Counted from the first letter of the stretch, positions 1 through 51,000 are shown. The stretch: DNA of 64,000 nucleotides from Cacajao melanocephalus (GCA_963573385.1 CAUYLG010026807.1:62001-126000), one strand, 5' to 3'. Numbers and translations are program-made. The notes: generated from the sequence alone by a model not told the origin.

Positions 1-1745
1 AAGCTCTACGAAAGATTCCCCCGTGCCAAAATGTGGGCCGTGTCCTGGGGGTACAGCAGTTTCTGCCCATTGAGCATGGTTTCTCACCTGTGGTGAAGCT
101 TGATGCTTCTGGGGCTGGGGTGGGGCAAAGGTGGGGTAGGAGCAGGGCCTAGGTGGTCTGAGTTCAGGGCAGCCATGTGCCTGGGCCTGGTGGAGGCGCT
201 CAGGTGAGGTGAGCCTGGGGCCAACCTTCAGCAGGTTGGTGGCAGGGACCCAGACCTTTGGAGGAGGAGGCCGAAGAGGGCCCTGGAGCACACAGACCCC
301 GTTCAGCTTGGCTTGTTCTGGTTCACTGAGGCCCCCACTGGCCCTTCTCATGTCCTCCCTGGCTGGGCTGCATGGTGGTCCCGGTAACAGCCCATCCCAG
401 AGGCAGAGGCCAGTTCTCCCCAGCAATGGCAAAGTTCTGAATGTCACCAGCACTGTTTGGAATTCAGCTCCCCCAGGTCTCAGGTGCTGGCAGCCCTGGG
501 AGGGCAGCCTTGCTTCTCCAGAAAGGGCTTCTCCTGGAGCACGTGGCCCTCCCCTCCACCCCACCCCCGGCAATCCTGGGGTGACAGCATGATTGAAGCA
601 TCTGCAGTGTCTGAACCAGGGCCACACTGGAGGCCACTTGGGTGGTCTTCAGGGCAGGGTTCAAGGGTAGCCCAGAGAAGGGAGGAAGGGTCCTACTTGG
701 GACGCAAGTGATGGTCAGTCCCTCAGTTTGAAGCATGGGCTTCTAACCCTAAAGTACTGCCCATCTCGGCCGAGCTGGGGGCCCAGGCACTCGGTTGGAT
801 AGGAGGCAGGAGACTCTTTTAGTGGCCACGTCTTTGGCTTTGGGGGTCTTCTCTTTAGGCCCTGGGGCTTGGGGAGGTATAGCTGGTTTCCCACCACCCA
901 GAGTTTAGGGGAGAAGACCCCCTTCCATGAATTCAGCCTCTGTCTCACCCCACCTTGTGTTACTCAGCAAGGACAGCTAAGGTTTCCTTCTGAAAAATGC
1001 ACACAGGTCTCCTTTGATGAGCTCCGGGTGATCATGCTCTAGCTACCCTTGTACGAACAGAAAGGAGAAGCGCCTCTGCCCTGCTGCTTCTCGGGACATG
1101 GAGGAGGGCAGAGGAGCAGGAAAGGGCGGAGTTACCTCTTCTCAGGTCTATGCTTCCCATTGCCTCTTGCTCTGGAGGGTGCAGAAACTTTCTCTCTACA
1201 GCTCCCCGTGCAGGGAGCCCCGTGATAAGGTGGTCTTCCATGTCCTGTTAATGGGCCCCATGCACGTACCTTTGCCTCCTCAGACTGCAGGGGAGGAATG
1301 GGCCGGGGCTGGGGGAAGGAGCCACAGCAGGAGCTCCTTGGAAGGGCAGCTGATGTGGAGTGGTGATGACCCCAGAGAGCCTTCGGCGGCCTCTTTCTGC
1401 CTCCTCCCTTAGGCACACCATCTCCGTCTTGGCCCCAGGAAGAGACCCCAGCATTCTGTCTCTGTGCTGGGGCTCCGGCCACCTCTCTCAAGACATGGGC
1501 TTGCCTGTATCCTCCATCCCTTCTCAGGCTCCCTCAGCACTGCTGAGCACCCCCTGTTCCAGCTGGGCAGCGGGTGGGGCCCCCCACCCCCATGCAGCCC
1601 ATGGCTGGGGTGACAGATGTCTCCACTGGGGGCTTCTCAAAGTCTGCAGGAGGTAGTGGGGACGTCCAGGCCACCCTCCTGCCTTCCCCTGCCAGGCCCT
1701 CCCCTGGCCCCTCAACACATCGCCAGTGGAGGCCTCAGGTCCCGG
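1..1745 (-). other. TMEM63C: TMEM63C 3' UTR / downstream flank
   Basis: Sequence 3' of the TGA stop on the minus strand, GC-rich and without Alus. I see no AATAAA or ATTAAA on the minus strand between the stop and the window edge. Either the 3' UTR runs past position 1 or a non-canonical signal is used. In human the neighbouring gene on this side is NGB, convergent with TMEM63C; no globin exon is visible here. Confidence 0.6.
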
Positions 1746-39651
<37,906 letters not shown>

Positions 39652-40200
39652 CCTGGGAGGCTCCCTGGGGAACAGAGGGTGTCCAGGTCAGACACAAAGA
39701 CTCCTTTGCACTTTGAAAAACACAGAAGCCTGCTGGGAAGTAGTGGGATGGCCACTTCAGACCCAAGACAGGAGGGTCAGCCCACGAGATGGCACACAAC
39801 CCTGTCCTGCAAGAGAACAGCTGCCCTAAACCCAGGGCCGGTGTGACAGACTGGCTCCGGTTTCCTGGGAGAGTTCTTACTTTGTACCACTAGATCCCTG
39901 GAACAAGAGTTGTAAAATGCACATCCAAATGGGCCTTTCCAGTTCTACCTTGGGAAGTTTTTCTTATATATATATATGGACAAATCTCACAAAGGTGGGT
40001 CAGACCCAGCGTGGAAATGTTCAGGTTGGAAGTCAAAACCCCTGTGTTCACAGAACGCCCATGCAGATGGGGCTCACTGACAACCATCTCTGCATTCAAC
40101 AGTTCTGTGATCCAGTCACCCTCCAGCCATGGTAAGGGGCATAGGTCCTAGGGAATGCAGTGCGTGGCACTTGCAGTGACTCAAGAAAGGTCTTTGTCTT

Positions 40201-40618
40201 TTTTTTTTTTTAAACTTCTGTGGGTACGTAGTAGGTGTGTATATTTATGGAGTACCTGAGATGTTTTGATGCAGGCAGGCAATGTGTAATAACCACATCA
40301 GGTTAAATGAGGTATCCGTCCTTTCAGGCATTTATCCTTTGTGTTACAAACAATCCAATTATACTCTTTTGGTTGTTTTAAAATATACAATTAAATTGTC
40401 TTTGACTATAGTCACCCTGTTGTGCTAGTAAATACTAGACCTTATTCATTCTGTTTTTCTGTGCATATTACCCATCCCCACTCCCCACCACCCTCATACC
40501 CTTCTCAGCCTCTGGCAACCACCTTCTGCTCTCTGTCTCCATGAGTTCAATTGTTTTACTTTTTAGCTCCCACAAATAACTGGGAATAGGTGACGTTTGT
40601 TATTTCTGTGCCTGGCTT
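40201..40618 (-). mobile_element. 5'-truncated L1 3' end with TSD
   Basis: Poly-T, then sequence typical of a primate L1 3' UTR in reverse (gtgggtacgtagtaggtgtg... caatccaattatactctttt). It is flanked by agaaaggtct(t/c)tgtctt repeats at 40184-40200 and 40619-40635. No coding remnant is visible. Confidence 0.88.
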
Positions 40619-40984
40619 AGAAAGGTCTCTGTCTTCCAGGCATTTGAATTCGGGAGACCAGCACCTGCCCAGGGACTGGAGGCAACTTGGTGAGCCTGAA
40701 CATTTTGGTAAGACACCAATGCAGAGCCTGCCATCCCTGGCATCACATTCCTCAGGCATAGATAAGAGTGGGAAGGGTGGGTGAAAATGGGAGGTGTCTG
40801 GTAGCCGCTTGAACTTATCTGCAAGCTTGTTCTTCTCTCAAAAGATCATTCATTTTGGCTTCAGACCTCACCCCTACCTGGAAACTCTTCATTTCCATTC
40901 AAGAAAAGTAGACTCATTTATCCATTCATTGATGTATTCAAATATTTGGTGAGCAACTGCTCTGTGCTAGACAAATGCACCAGT

Positions 40985-42110
40985 GAACAAGATAAATAAA
41001 AATCCCTTTCTTGTGGGATTCTATAGGGGAGACAAAGAGGAGGGACGAGGATGAGGTTAGAATTGTAAAGGGGTGATTAGGGAAGGCCTCGCTGAGAGAG
41101 TGACATTTGAGCAAGGACTTGAGGAGAGGGAGTGAAGCATGCAACTGTGGGGAAAAGAGCTCTTTAAGTGGAGGAGAGGCCCTGGGCTTTGAGCTTGCCC
41201 AGAGAGTTGGGCAAGTAAGAAGACCAGTGAGGCTGCACAGGGCAGGGCGAAGTGCATGGGAAGTGAGCCAAGGAGTGAATTAAAATGACTTTTTATTTTT
41301 TTTAAGAGAGAGACAGAGCCTTGCTTTGTCACCCAGGCTGGAGTGCGGTGGCACAATCATAGCTCACTGTAGCCTCCAATTCCTGGGCTTAAGCAATCTT
41401 CAAGAGTCACTGGGACTACAGGTGCATGCCACCACACCAGGCTAATTTGTAAAATTTTGTGATAGAAACAAGGGTCTCACTATATTCCCAGGCTGGTCTC
41501 AAACTCCTGACCTCAAGTGATTCTCCTGCCTTGGCCTCCCAAAGTACTAGGATTACAGGCGTGAGCCACTACACCTGGCCTACAATTACTTGTTTTAATG
41601 AGATCTCTTTGATCCCCATATGGAGACTAGATGGGGGAGCAGGAGGGGTGAACAAGCAGAGAAGTAGATGCAGAGAGCTCAGCCAGGGTCCAGGCAGGAG
41701 AGGACCGTCGCCTGGACTGGGAGGGGGGCAGTGGAGGTGGGAGACGTGCCCAGATTTTGGAAATATTCTGAATGTGGAGCCAACAAGATTTGCTGGCAGA
41801 TTAGATGGGGGATGCGACAGGTGAGAGGAGTCAGGGATGATTCTCAGGTTTTTGGCCTGAGCTGCTGGAAGATAGAGTTGCTGTTATGGAACGGGAGAGG
41901 TGGAAAGTGCAGGCTGGACATGGACAGTGGTGGTGGGGAGGGCGAGGGGTGCAGGGATACAACCAGGAGTTGAGTTTGGGACATGCTAAGTGGAGATGGG
42001 GAGCAGGGAGTTGGACAGGTGAGTCTGCAGTTTAGAAGAGACTGGAGACATAAGTGTGAGGCAGAAGCCACCAGCATGGTGACGACTCTGGGCAAAGCCC
42101 CAAATCACAG
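40985..42110 (-). mobile_element. ancient L2-like segment split by Alu
   Basis: agggaaggcctcgctgagag ... ggatgattctcaggtttttg ... tgagtttgggacatgctaag is the recurrent reverse-L2-like text of mammalian genomes; the Alu at 41290-41581 interrupts it. Similar text recurs at about 36080-36830 and 58890-59240. Confidence 0.55.
41290..41581 (-). mobile_element. Alu (old, AluJ-like)
   Basis: tttttaagagagagacagag through ccactacacctggcc. It is inserted into an L2-like ancient segment. Confidence 0.9.
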
Positions 42111-42337
42111 AAGGGAATGTGGTGAGAGAGGAGAGATCCAAGACAGGAGCTTCAGCGCGCACCAATATCTACAAGACATGAGGAGGAAACAGAGAAGGAG
42201 GCTGAGAAGCAGCAGCCAGTGAGGAAGGAGGAAAAGCAGGAGAGGGCGGTGTCCTGGACTGAATGAAGACAATGTTTCCATGAGGAGGGAGGAACAGGTG
42301 TTGATACAGTCAAGTAAGATGACAACTGAGAATGAGC

Positions 42338-42424
42338 CTTCCTGCCTGCCTCCCTGCCTTCCTCCCTCCTTTCCTCCCTCCCTCCCTCCTTCCTTCCTTC
42401 CTTCCTTCCTTCCTTCCTTCCATC
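42338..42424. repeat. (TTCC)n/(CCTGCC) pyrimidine microsatellite
   Basis: Pure pyrimidine-rich tract flanked by an exact 26-bp direct repeat (42313-42338 and 42434-42459), lying 5' of the TMEM63C coding region. Confidence 0.9.
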
Positions 42425-42461
42425 CATACATCCAGTAAGATGACAACTGAGAATGAGCCAT

Positions 42462-42590
42462 GGTTTGTTTTTCTTTCTTTCTTTGTTTAAATTGAGACAG
42501 GGTCTCACTATGTTGCCCATATTGGTCTTGAGCTCCTCTTCCTCCACCTCCAAAAGTGCTGAGAGCATAGGCGTGAGCCACCGCGCCTGG
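42462..42590 (-). mobile_element. Alu monomer (FLAM-like)
   Basis: Starts gtttttctttctttctttgt and ends ccaccgcgcctggcc, a single arm. Flanks agcc(a/g)tggttt on both sides fit a TSD. Confidence 0.88.
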
Positions 42591-42978
42591 CCAAATTAGC
42601 CGTGGTTTACACCATGTGCAGGTGGCCACACTGGAATAGGTTCCAGACAGAATGACAGGAGAGGATTTGGAGCGAGTGGGCAAAAACAACTCTCTGGAAG
42701 AGTAATTGGAGGTGAAAGTGGTTAAGATGGAAGAAATAACACACTGTATAGTGGTGGGAATGATTCAGTGGAAGAAGTAGGAGGAGGGGGAATTGCTGGA
42801 GCAATGTGAGACTGCAGGAGGGTTGGTAACCGGTGCTCAGGTGGAGATGTTTGCTGGGAGCCAGGCTGTTGGCTCGGGAGCGGGAGGGAAGGCAGCACAC
42901 ATGCACAGGTGCTGGCTGGTCCCAGGTGTGGCGGTGGGAGCCGGCGAGTGTTCTGTCCTTACTGCTTCTAGTTTCTTT

Positions 42979-43295
<317 letters not shown>

Positions 43296-44224
43296 TAGTT
43301 TCTCAGTAAAAGAAGAAACGAGGGCTCAGTGGAGTGTGAAGTGCTGGTGGCGGGCACATGTTGGATGTCTGAGGACAGGAAAAAAGGTAGAAATAGAAGT
43401 CTAGGGGAATGAGAGAGGATGGATTAGGGAAACAGAGTAGGACAGCCAGGCAGCAGTGGGGCCTGTGGAGGCTCACGATCTTGAATTGACGAGAGCAGCC
43501 AGGCTTGCTGTGCTGTATTCACCTGGATGGTCACAGGTGTGGAAGACTTAGTCAGGGCAGAGGCTTCCCCAAGCAAGCATAAGCATAAGACAAGAGGGTT
43601 GCGGGTATGGCAGGTGAATAATTGTAATGATTGGCCGCGGAATTTGAGCCAGGAGAGAAATGAGATGCAAGATGGGTGAGGAACAGGGAACGGTACTGGA
43701 ATTCCAAGGAGAGGTAGAAGAATTGTGGATGACTAGTGGGCGTAGCGCAGAGGGAGTGGCACTAGGAAAGTGGGATGCCTGGTGCTGAGATGACAGAGAT
43801 TGCAGCTGATGGTGGTGATCGGGTCTAGGGCATGACTGTGGGAGTGAGCAGCTGAGTGTTAGAAGGCTCATCTTTGTGGAGATGTAAACCTTGACATCGG
43901 CAAGAATGGAGACAGGAAAAGCACTGGGGAGACAGTGAGGTGGGAAGGGGAGAGTGGCCTGGGGGACTCCTCGACGACTAACAAAGACAGGCAGCAAGAT
44001 GTCTAGGCTGACACCTGTGGTCCAAGAAAGCAGGGAGGAAGAGTCTCAATGTTGCCAAGAGGAACAAGAAAGACGTGTCTCCATCCCCAGGCCAGTAGTG
44101 TTGGGGAAGAAGCAGGAACCACCTTCTACGAGGGTGGAAAGGGGAGCTGGGCTGGGGAGTCTCCCAGTAGGAAGGTGAGGAGACCGAGGGGGCTGGGGAT
44201 GCTTCTGGGCATTGTGGGCTCCGT

Positions 44225-44440
44225 GACATGGAATCTCAGCTCCAACGCTTGCTCATCACTCATTGGGTGACCTTTAGCAAGGTTCTTATGGTCTCCATGT
44301 CTCACTTTACTCCTCTGTAAAGTGGAAATGGCAACAGCCATTAGTACCCGCTTCACAGGGCTGTTCAGAGGAGTGAGTGAGTTAGGATATGTCAGTCTTG
44401 CAGAACAATGCCTGGAGCACGGGAAGCATCACATAAATAT
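44225..44440 (+). mobile_element. MIR (near complete)
   Basis: catcactcattgggtgacct ... cctctgtaaagtggaaatgg ... acaatgcctggagcacggga. Confidence 0.8.
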
Positions 44441-45046
44441 GTGCAAAATGAAGAGTGGAGATCCAGGGGGCGCCATGGAAAGGTTCCAGGAGGTGGGGAG
44501 GGAATAAAGGTAAAGGGATTGAAGCAGGGGATGGGAGGTAGCCTGGGAGTCTGGGCTTCTTGTGCTCACTGACAGAACCTGCGAGGGAGGACCTGAGAGT
44601 AGTCCTGGAAAAGGAAGGGGTGCACAAAACTCCTCCCACTCCCACCGTCTAGATTAGCATCTAGCAGGATCCAGAAGTCTCTTGCCTGTCTTTCTCAGTT
44701 TCCCCAATTTCTGCTCCATCGAACTCTGCCTAGGCCACCCATGGTTTTCTTATGTCTACCCCTGGTGGCTGATTCACGCACTCACTAGCACGTTTAGCCA
44801 AATGCAAACTCATAATAGTTTACATCAAACACAATACACTTTAATGGCACGCCTTCTGCCAGAGCATCAGAGCAGCAGCCAGTGGCATTTCTAAGGTCTC
44901 TTGGAGGAAGGAGCTGGCATCTGAGCTACGGCAGGAGGTTGCAGTTCTGCTGGTGGTCACTGGGAGGAGCTCGTGCTAAGGAAGAGGGCAGGGGAAGGTA
45001 GGAAGGTGATCCTGCAGGTGGAGGGGCCTGGGGAGACATTTCCCAC

Positions 45047-45109
45047 CTGAGTCACTTCTCCAGTGAAGGTCCACGTCAGGTCTGGACGCTCCGCTCAGCT
45101 ACAGGGTTG
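45047..45109 (-). other. candidate non-coding 5'-UTR exon of TMEM63C
   Basis: On the minus strand, a 63-nt segment is bounded by a strong acceptor (ttgttcttttgcag) and a good donor (ACTCAG|gtggga). It lies 5.4 kb upstream of the first coding exon, which itself starts at an acceptor and so needs an upstream partner. The segment is not in a recognisable repeat. This is inference from splice signals only. Confidence 0.35.
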
Positions 45110-45119
45110 CTGCAAAAGA

Positions 45120-46185
45120 ACAAATGCGGTGGAGAGACCACAAGACTTACAGACCCAGGAGCTCCCTTGCCAGCAGCACCCTCCTTCAGGGTCCCTTTGG
45201 TCATCTTTAGGCTCAAATGCACGTCCTTTACCAGAGGTCTGTTTTGCAAATAGTTTCTCCTGATCTATTGCTTTTCATTTTCTTGATGGTGTCTTTTGAA
45301 GTGCAAAAGTTTTGAATTTTGACAAAGTGACCTCCAAGCTGAGATGTGAAGGGGGTGTAGGAGTTAGTCCTGTGCAATGGGGAAGCGTGGGCAGAGGCAC
45401 CATACTGGCAAAGACATAGAGGGAATACTGAACATAATGTTTTGAGGAAGTGAAAATTAATGGTAGTAGCTACAGTGTAGAATAGATCGCTATTGGTTGG
45501 TTCATTCATTCAGTCATTCATTCAACAATTCATTGAGTATCTATTCCAGGTAGACTCTGGAAGTACAAACATGAGGTCCTCTCTAGGGAGCTCACATCAA
45601 AGCCTTTGGGATTAGGGAGAGGATTGCTGTTGGGTGGCTTGGACCACGTGGCCCTTCTGCCTGGGAGGACCCCTAGTTACAAGGCCCCAGCTGCTAAGCT
45701 TGGAGTGGGGGCAGGAGGTGGGGAATTCCATCCAGCAGGTTGGTCAGATGTAAGCTTTCAGTTCAACCTGGCTGCCCAACCTGCAGAGAAGTGAGGGAGG
45801 AAAAGAAAGGAGACACGATCCTTGCCCTCTTCCACCTCACCACCCTCCTTAGCTTTCCCAGGCAGCAAGCAGAGGGAGTAACAAGGGAGGCTGTTGCCGT
45901 GGAAACCTAGAGCAGCACCAAGCCTTTTCTCTGCATCCCTTCATCCTCCCTGGACGTTACTTCTTCCTGGAGGGAGAGCTAGCTCTTGGGCATGAAGAAG
46001 AGAGGCAGAAAATCCAGATTTTGGCTTTCTGGAGACTAAAGCATCAGCACTGGAAAGAATGAAGCTAGAAACTCTAGGATTCCAACAGGAAACACAGCAG
46101 GGCCACCAGCCCAGCAGGGCACAGTGGGGCATCAGCAAACTCATCTGTTTAGACATCAGTTTCACAGCACAGAACAAAGGCTGTT
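45120..46185. other. 5' flanking region, no gene seen
   Basis: Short AT/GC mixed stretches with MIR/L2-like end sequence at about 45495-45560 (cattcattcaacaattcatt). No coding or RNA gene is supported. Confidence 0.45.
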
Positions 46186-46189
46186 TGGG

Positions 46190-46385
46190 GCAATGGGAAG
46201 GATCAGGCTCTCTGAAGCCACTGACTGGACTTAATCCCAGACCCACATTTGCTAGCTGTGTGACCAGAGGCAGTGACTTCATCTCTCTCAGCCTCAGTTC
46301 TCATTTTTGGAAAATGCGTATGATAACAGCATTGCCTTATAGGATTATTGCAAAGGGGAAGTAAGATAATCCATATCAATCCGTT
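46190..46385 (+). mobile_element. MIR
   Basis: tttgctagctgtgtgaccag ... cagcctcagttctcattttt ... ggattattgcaaagg. Confidence 0.8.
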
Positions 46386-47094
46386 TGCACCATGCTTGAG
46401 AAATATGACTGCTTAGTTAGCCAGCACTGCCATCCTCCTCCTCATCAGCTTATTTGTAAGACCGTGGTGAGAGGCCCAGACTGCATAGTCCCTACACTCC
46501 TCCTTCCACCTTCTCTGTTCTAGGGCAGGCAAGAGGAGAGATGTGAGGATGAGAAGGTCCCTCCACTATCCCTCAGACTGCAGCTGGTAGGTGGTGGTTG
46601 TTTTGTCCTTCCTGTGCATAAAAAGCAAATGTCAGTCTTGCTCTTTGGGCCAAGGAGGGGCAGTGGAGATGATGTGAGTGCTGGTTGGTGAGTCAGGGTT
46701 TCAGGTCCCACCCCCACCAACTGCATATCTTATCTGATGGGAGAGTGTGCAGCCCTCTTCCTGTCCCATTTCTCCTCCATCCTGGCTTCCTATGCCAAAA
46801 GCTGGCAGCTCAGCTGTTCTGGGCTTGGGCAAAGTTGTCCTTGGCAACTGGGCAAAGGCTTCAAAAAGAGCTAGCTTTGCCTTTCTGTCTGCCCCATCCT
46901 ACTGCTCACTTCTGGGCCTCTAGACCTAGCCTGGTTTCATCCACTGCTGCCCTAACTAGCCAGGCCAGCACTTTGCTCCCCACTTCTCCTTCCAGATGAG
47001 TTAGACTTCTCAAGGCCAAGGCCAAATCTCAGGGATGAGCCCAGAGTTAGGATGGTCCAGGAGGGCCTGGGGAGGGACCAATTTTATAAATAGG

Positions 47095-47310
47095 TAACAT
47101 TTACAGAGCAAGTAATATGGGCTAAATATTTTCTGGTTAAGTACTAGTTCATTTAATCCTCATAAGTACCTTAGGGTATGAGAATCATCCCTAGAGGAAA
47201 GAGAAAATTAAGGCCCAGAGAGGTTAAACAACTGGCCCAAGGTCACGACCCAGAGAGGTTAACTGGCCCGAGGTCATGGTGCTCGTGAGTGGCAGAGCTG
47301 GCCCTGGCGC
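47095..47310 (-). mobile_element. MIR with internal tandem duplication
   Basis: ttaatcctcataagtacctt ... gcccagagaggttaaacaac. The unit cccagagaggttaa...ctggccc(a/g)aggtca is present twice in tandem (about 47213-47277). Confidence 0.8.
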
Positions 47311-47319
47311 CAGACCATT

Positions 47320-50300
47320 CATAACCCTCTGCTTTGCTGACCCCTGAGCCTCTGCTGCTCTAGACATGCTGAGGAGTGGGCAGAGGAAGGGGATGACCTT
47401 GCTCAAGCTTTAGTCCAGGGACAGCAGCTTCCCTAGCCTTTAGGGTGATGCAGCGGAAAGCAGAATGGGCTGAGCCAGGAACCCAGGCTGGATCTGCAGC
47501 CACCTAGCCTACATTTCCCAGCACAGCCTAGGGCCCATTCTGCCCCACCATCCCCACAAATTCTCAGGAACTGGTCCACAGGGCCCGCAGTTTTGGTTTG
47601 GATTAGAGAATCACTATAACCACAAGTCATGTCTTAGGAAAAGATGCTATGGTTGGGGAGCCACCCCACTTTCTCCCCCAACCCCATGGCCCCCTGAGTG
47701 CACAAAGCCACAGCTCCCACCCTGCCCCCTTGCCATTTGGCCTTCTCAGTAGCTTCAATAGTTAATCACCTTTTTGTTAACAAGAGGTAAGATTATCTCC
47801 CATGGTTTTGGACTTAAACAAGCTGGGATTCCTGGTCATGGGTATTCCCTCCCACCTCCCCTTCTTCTCCAGGTATCCAGCCCTGCCCCCACCACCCCTT
47901 GCCCCTTCTTACTTGCCCCTTCTTACTGAGAGCGCCCCTCTCATTGAGGTTCACGCTCATGGGCAGGGGCTGGGTACTATTGGAGGAAGTGTGGGGAGAG
48001 GGAGGGTATGTCATTGGAAGGAAGGGCTCTGGTTCACGTCCTTCACTGACATGTCATCTGGCCATAAATCTTTCCCTAAATATCAGTAAGCCCTTCCCTG
48101 CTCCACACCATCCTCTAACTCCTCAAACCTTTCCAATAAAGAATGGTTTGCTTATCTTTACACATGGAGAAACCGAGTCTCTAGCAGGTACAGAGGTTTG
48201 CTTAAGGCTGGGGAAAATGGTGCATTGGGGATGAGAACGGGGAGTTTTTGGCTCCCCACTGTGCTTTCAGTGACTCCTCAGCCTGGGAGGCAGTCGTTGA
48301 AATCACCTGGAAGGTGTTTAGTACCTCTAGATAGTCATGTTCTGCCACAGACATTAAGCATGAGAATCTCCAGTCAATTATTTTGTGCAGCCAAGACATA
48401 AAAGCACCAGACTGAGATTTCCGGGGTTATTTGCACCTAGAGAAGGAGTTCTTGATGACCCAAAAAACTTTCTCACTCAATAAGGAGTGAGGGTGGAGAG
48501 ATCTGGGGATAAAAGATGGTATCTCAGTGCCTCTTAAACCATGTCACAGTGTGGCAGTTCATGAGACTGGTCCTTATATTCTCCTCCCAGGCAATCTCTG
48601 CCCCTACTCCCAGCTGGTGCTGAATCTGTGGAGAGGTGGCTGAAGATCTACAGGGGCCCATACCATCTCTTCACTGGAAGCTCCTGGCTCTGGCATTTCT
48701 CAGGTTACCCCAGAGGCCACTGGCCTGGCTACTTCCTCATGGTACCCTCTGTTCTCCCCCACCAGCCCCCTTATTCAGAATTGCTTGCCCCATCCCTACA
48801 CAGCTCGAGCCACTTTCTCCTGGGCTTGGGTGAGCCTTGGTCTCATCAGCATTTAAAGCCCCTGAGTCCAGCTTATATTCTAGTCCTCTGAACCTTCTTT
48901 CAGATGACCAGCCCTGTCTGCACCTGGTTCCCACCCTCTTTACACAGCTCGCCTTGCAGTCACTGCCCTGCACTATCCTCTCACTTTTCCATGCACATGA
49001 GCAGCCATCTCCCCAACAAATCTATGGGCTCTTTGATGGTATGGACCAAGTCTTCCTCTTACACTTTCCATGGTTCTCCCAAAGACTATTACATAGTAGG
49101 CCTCAGTGAGAGACAGCAGGCCCTTTACCCAGAGCCACACTCAAGGGTAGGAAAGAATAAAATGTAGGTGATTTGTACACATGCATAGTGCACGGAGTGT
49201 ATGTGAGTCCCCAATTTTTGCCCCCACATAGTGCATCATTGGCTACCAAGTTTCCCACCCCCAGGCACTGCAGGGAGTGGAAGGAGCATACAGCCGCAGG
49301 TAAGGAGACTGGGTGTGAATCTGGCTCTACTGTTTATCAGATGCTACCTAACCTCTTGCTATTCAGTTTTTTCTTAACCATCATATCTGTCCTGCCTACA
49401 CCAGGGTGATTATGAGAGTTAATTAAAGGAGATAGTGCATGGAGACTCTTTCTGTAAACTGTGCTACAAATGTAAGTTCTTGCTTTCACTGTCCTCTTCA
49501 TAGGATCAAGGCTAGCATTTCCTCAGACGTCCCCAAGCATCCCTTTTACCACAGTCACTCCTGAAGCCCCAGTATGCTGTGAGAGGATTGGAGTTCCACC
49601 TTGCCATTGGGCCCACGATGCACGCAGGGCAATGATCCCGCCGCCCCTGGCTGGGTCCAGCAGGGCTTTCAGCACCATGGACAGCGCCATGCTGAGCCAG
49701 GGGATCAGCTTCTGCTACTCTCGGCCTTGGCTTGTGGGCAGGGCCAGGCAATGCTTGCTGGTACCCCAGCCCAAGAATAAGAATAACAGCTAACACTTAC
49801 TGAGTGAGTTCTCTGTGCCAAGCCCTGTGCCTAGTCTCTTTAGTTGTCGTCTGGGTTAAACCTATCAATCAAGTAGTGTGTGGGATACAGTTGACGCCCT
49901 CAGCATCCATTCCCATCTCTGTGCCTTCCTATATTGCAGAAGCTGGAAAGTTAAAAGCTACATTTCCAACACTCCCTTGCAGCTGGGGTTCTGGATACAG
50001 ATTAGAGTCCATCAATTAGACATGCTGGAGATAGAGTTACAAGGGTGAAGGGAGGAGAGGAAGGAGGAGGCGATTTCCCTGGTGCTCAGGCGGTTTTCTG
50101 CTGACAAGCCGTGTCGAGGATAGGAAGCGATTCTCTGCAGGAAGTTCAATGCCCAGTCTCTGGCTCCCAGGGAGGGGGTGGTATGAGAGGCAATTGTGGC
50201 AAAGGAGGCAGCCTGGATAGCAGGCAAAGGGATGCGAACTCTGTGGTTCCAGTAATGGCCCTCCTGACTGACTGGGTGAGGAGTAGTTTGTCTGGAGGGA

Positions 50301-50440
50301 CAGTTCTGCTCTGTTCCAAAGACCCAGCTTCTAACTGTTCCATTGATACTGAAACTCTGTGATTCCCTGTATGAATCAAGTTGACTACAGCATCACGTCC
50401 CAGTCCTGGTTTTGCTTAAGATTCTTAGAGTGTTTTTTGT
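47320..50440. other. 5' flanking region, ancient repeats only
   Basis: Unique sequence plus diverged MIR/L2-like pieces (for example 49320-49480). No convincing exon. Open frames are short and lack family signatures. Confidence 0.45.
48255..48410. mobile_element. possible MER5-like remnant
   Basis: gttgaaatcacctggaaggt ... cagacattaagcatgagaat resembles MER5A but is diverged. Confidence 0.4.
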
Positions 50441-50444
50441 TTCC

Positions 50445-50560
50445 TGTACAAAGACCAGGCAGGTTCTATTATTATCCCATCTTATGAATGAGGAATTTCA
50501 GGCCCAGAGAGGTTACGAGACTTGCCCAGATCAGACAGCTAGTACCTTGAAGTTAGGGCC
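50445..50560 (-). mobile_element. MIR fragment (copy 1 of a local pair)
   Basis: ttctattattatcccatctt ... gcccagagaggttacgagac. 50453-50515 is 58/63 identical to 51138-51200. Confidence 0.75.
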
Positions 50561-50799
50561 TGACCTGGGGGCGCTTATCAACTCCCTCCTGATCACTTTG
50601 CTATGTGCCACCCTTGAGGCAGAGAACACCAATTCCAACAAGCAGGAATAAAGCTGCGAGGCTCAAAACAGAAGTCAATGGAAAAAAGGAAAGGCTGACA
50701 GGGAATACTGGGACCACACTCCAGGCTCACATGGGTGTAGCTGCTGAGGGGGCCTCAGGAGAAGAAAGGGGCAGGAGAGGACATGGGCATCTGTGATGG

Positions 50800-51000
50800 G
50801 CCAGGCCTTCTTATGGCTATCCCACTGAACATCATTTAGTCCTCACAAGCAACCTGAGAGGTAGCAGCCTGAGAAGTGAGAATCTGTGTACCCATTTTAC
50901 AGGTAGAGAAACTGAGATTCAGAGAGGTTAAGTAACTGGCCTGAAGTCACACAGCTGGAGAGAGACAGAGGCAGGATTGGAATCTAAGTGTCTGGCTCCA
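50800..51000 (-). mobile_element. MIR
   Basis: ccattttacaggtagagaaa ... gaggttaagtaactggcctg ... tcacacagctgg. Confidence 0.85.

Noticed and set aside
1..1745. Neuroglobin (NGB) terminal exon expected near this end
   Set aside because: None of the reading frames resembles globin sequence; NGB probably lies beyond the window.
42105..42689. Minus-strand 194-codon ORF with GRKEGRKEG repeats
   Set aside because: It crosses the TTCC microsatellite and an Alu monomer; no gene structure.
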